A program made the translations under genes and the position numbers. A stretch of DNA of 6,218 nt. Source: UBA7703 sp034926785 (lineage in GTDB: Bacteria > Bacillota > Clostridia > Christensenellales > CAG-138). The stretch covers positions 1 to 6,218 of the forward strand of contig JAYFQU010000063.1 in assembly GCA_034926785.1 (NCBI GenBank), written 5' to 3'. Positions 6,062-6,218 of this stretch are shown piece by piece (position 1 is the first letter of the stretch; every line of letters begins with the position of its first letter). The notes beneath the pieces are model-generated. The model saw only the letters and a list, made by a program, of their open reading frames with translations, searched no databases and was not told the DNA's origin.

Positions 6062-6085
6062 GAGAGCCGCAGTATTGCGGCTCTC
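6062..6085 (+). repeat. Perfect 10-bp GC-rich hairpin downstream of ychF
   Basis: GAGAGCCGCA (6062-6071) pairs exactly with TGCGGCTCTC (6076-6085) around a GTAT loop. It is very stable but has no T-run directly after it; the next hairpin begins within 3 bases. It could protect the 3' end of the ychF message or act with the next stem in termination. Confidence 0.7.
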
Positions 6086-6126
6086 AGCCCATCGACAAAG
6101 TCCTGCGGACTCTGCCGATGGGTTTT
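6086..6126 (+). terminator. Probable intrinsic terminator of ychF
   Basis: CCCATCG (6088-6094) pairs with CGATGGG (6116-6122). The helix continues through CA/TG and AGTCC/GGACT (6099-6103 with 6107-6111), interrupted by two single A/C mismatches and capped by a TGC triloop. TTTT (6123-6126) and then ACTTT follow. The GC-rich base plus T-run is the form of a Rho-independent terminator, though the T-run is short. Confidence 0.65.
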
Positions 6127-6136
6127 ACTTTGGGTT

Positions 6137-6163
6137 AAAATGACGCGAATCGCGCCATTTTTT
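6137..6163. terminator. Second hairpin with T-run, possible bidirectional terminator
   Basis: AAAATG (6137-6142) pairs with CATTTT (6156-6161); after one A/C mismatch, CGCG (6144-6147) pairs with CGCG (6151-6154) around AAT. CATTTTTTC gives a T-run on the plus strand, and the A-run on the other side gives one on the minus strand, so it could stop transcription from either direction. It may instead be part of a dispersed repeat with the next hairpin. Confidence 0.45.
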
Positions 6164-6165
6164 CA

Positions 6166-6194
6166 CAAATTCGGCGAATGAATCGCCAAATTTG
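6166..6194. repeat. Fourth consecutive hairpin
   Basis: CAAATT (6166-6171) pairs with AATTTG (6189-6194); after one C/A mismatch, GGCGA (6173-6177) pairs with TCGCC (6183-6187) around ATGAA. The architecture (6 bp, one mismatch, then a GC core) copies that of the preceding hairpin. No gene is visible from here to the window end, where an ATG at 6202 has its SD-like AAGGA only 2 bases away. Confidence 0.5.
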
Positions 6195-6218
6195 AAGGAA
6201 CATGGGGGATTTTCGAAA

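Noticed and set aside
6202..6218. ATG near the window end as the start of a further gene
   Set aside because: The SD-like AAGGA is only 2 bases from the ATG and just five codons are visible, so nothing supports a real gene.
1..6218. A defence, mobile or otherwise novel multi-gene system
   Set aside because: All five genes belong to well-known housekeeping families; there is no transposase, integrase, CRISPR-like repeat spacing, reverse transcriptase or toxin-antitoxin pair.

Overview
The window carries a compact, all-plus-strand run of housekeeping genes in moderately GC-rich DNA. Protein hallmarks point to a GC-rich member of the Clostridia (Firmicutes), perhaps Oscillospiraceae-like: the C-terminus resembles the NADPH-dependent glutamate synthase small-subunit type, a class II CCA enzyme carries an HD domain, and the GluRS has a 'TPGGA' C-terminal motif. 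Consensus sigma-A and Shine-Dalgarno (SD) signals agree. The taxonomic call is inference from protein style, not a search.

Layout: (1) 1-141, C-terminal end of an NADPH-dependent glutamate synthase gene (gltA/gltD type). (2) 142-229, an 88-bp intergenic gap with a perfect 18-bp palindrome and a 14-bp hairpin whose 3' arm is the SD of the next gene. (3) 230-1600, cca, the CCA-adding tRNA nucleotidyltransferase with an HD domain. (4) 1601-1691, a gap with a near-consensus sigma-A promoter (TTGACA, 17 bp, GATAAT). (5) 1692-3359, glnS, glutaminyl-tRNA synthetase. (6) 3415-4851, gltX, glutamyl-tRNA synthetase, probably cotranscribed with glnS. (7) 4852-4944, an A/T-rich gap with several inverted repeats. 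(8) 4945-6036, ychF, a P-loop ATPase/GTPase of the Obg family. (9) 6037-6218, no convincing gene but four consecutive hairpins, one a probable intrinsic terminator.

The theme is tRNA maturation and charging: CCA-end synthesis or repair, then Gln and Glu charging, then the ribosome-associated ATPase YchF. The upstream glutamate synthase makes the amino acid that GluRS uses. A dedicated GlnRS beside GluRS indicates direct glutaminylation, whereas most Firmicutes make Gln-tRNA(Gln) by transamidation of Glu-tRNA(Gln).

I see no phage, CRISPR, defence, transposase or novel multi-gene system. The genes are ordinary. The less ordinary content is between them: an SD-containing hairpin before cca, related palindromic A/T-rich elements after two stop codons, no room for a T-box before either synthetase, and a structured region after ychF.
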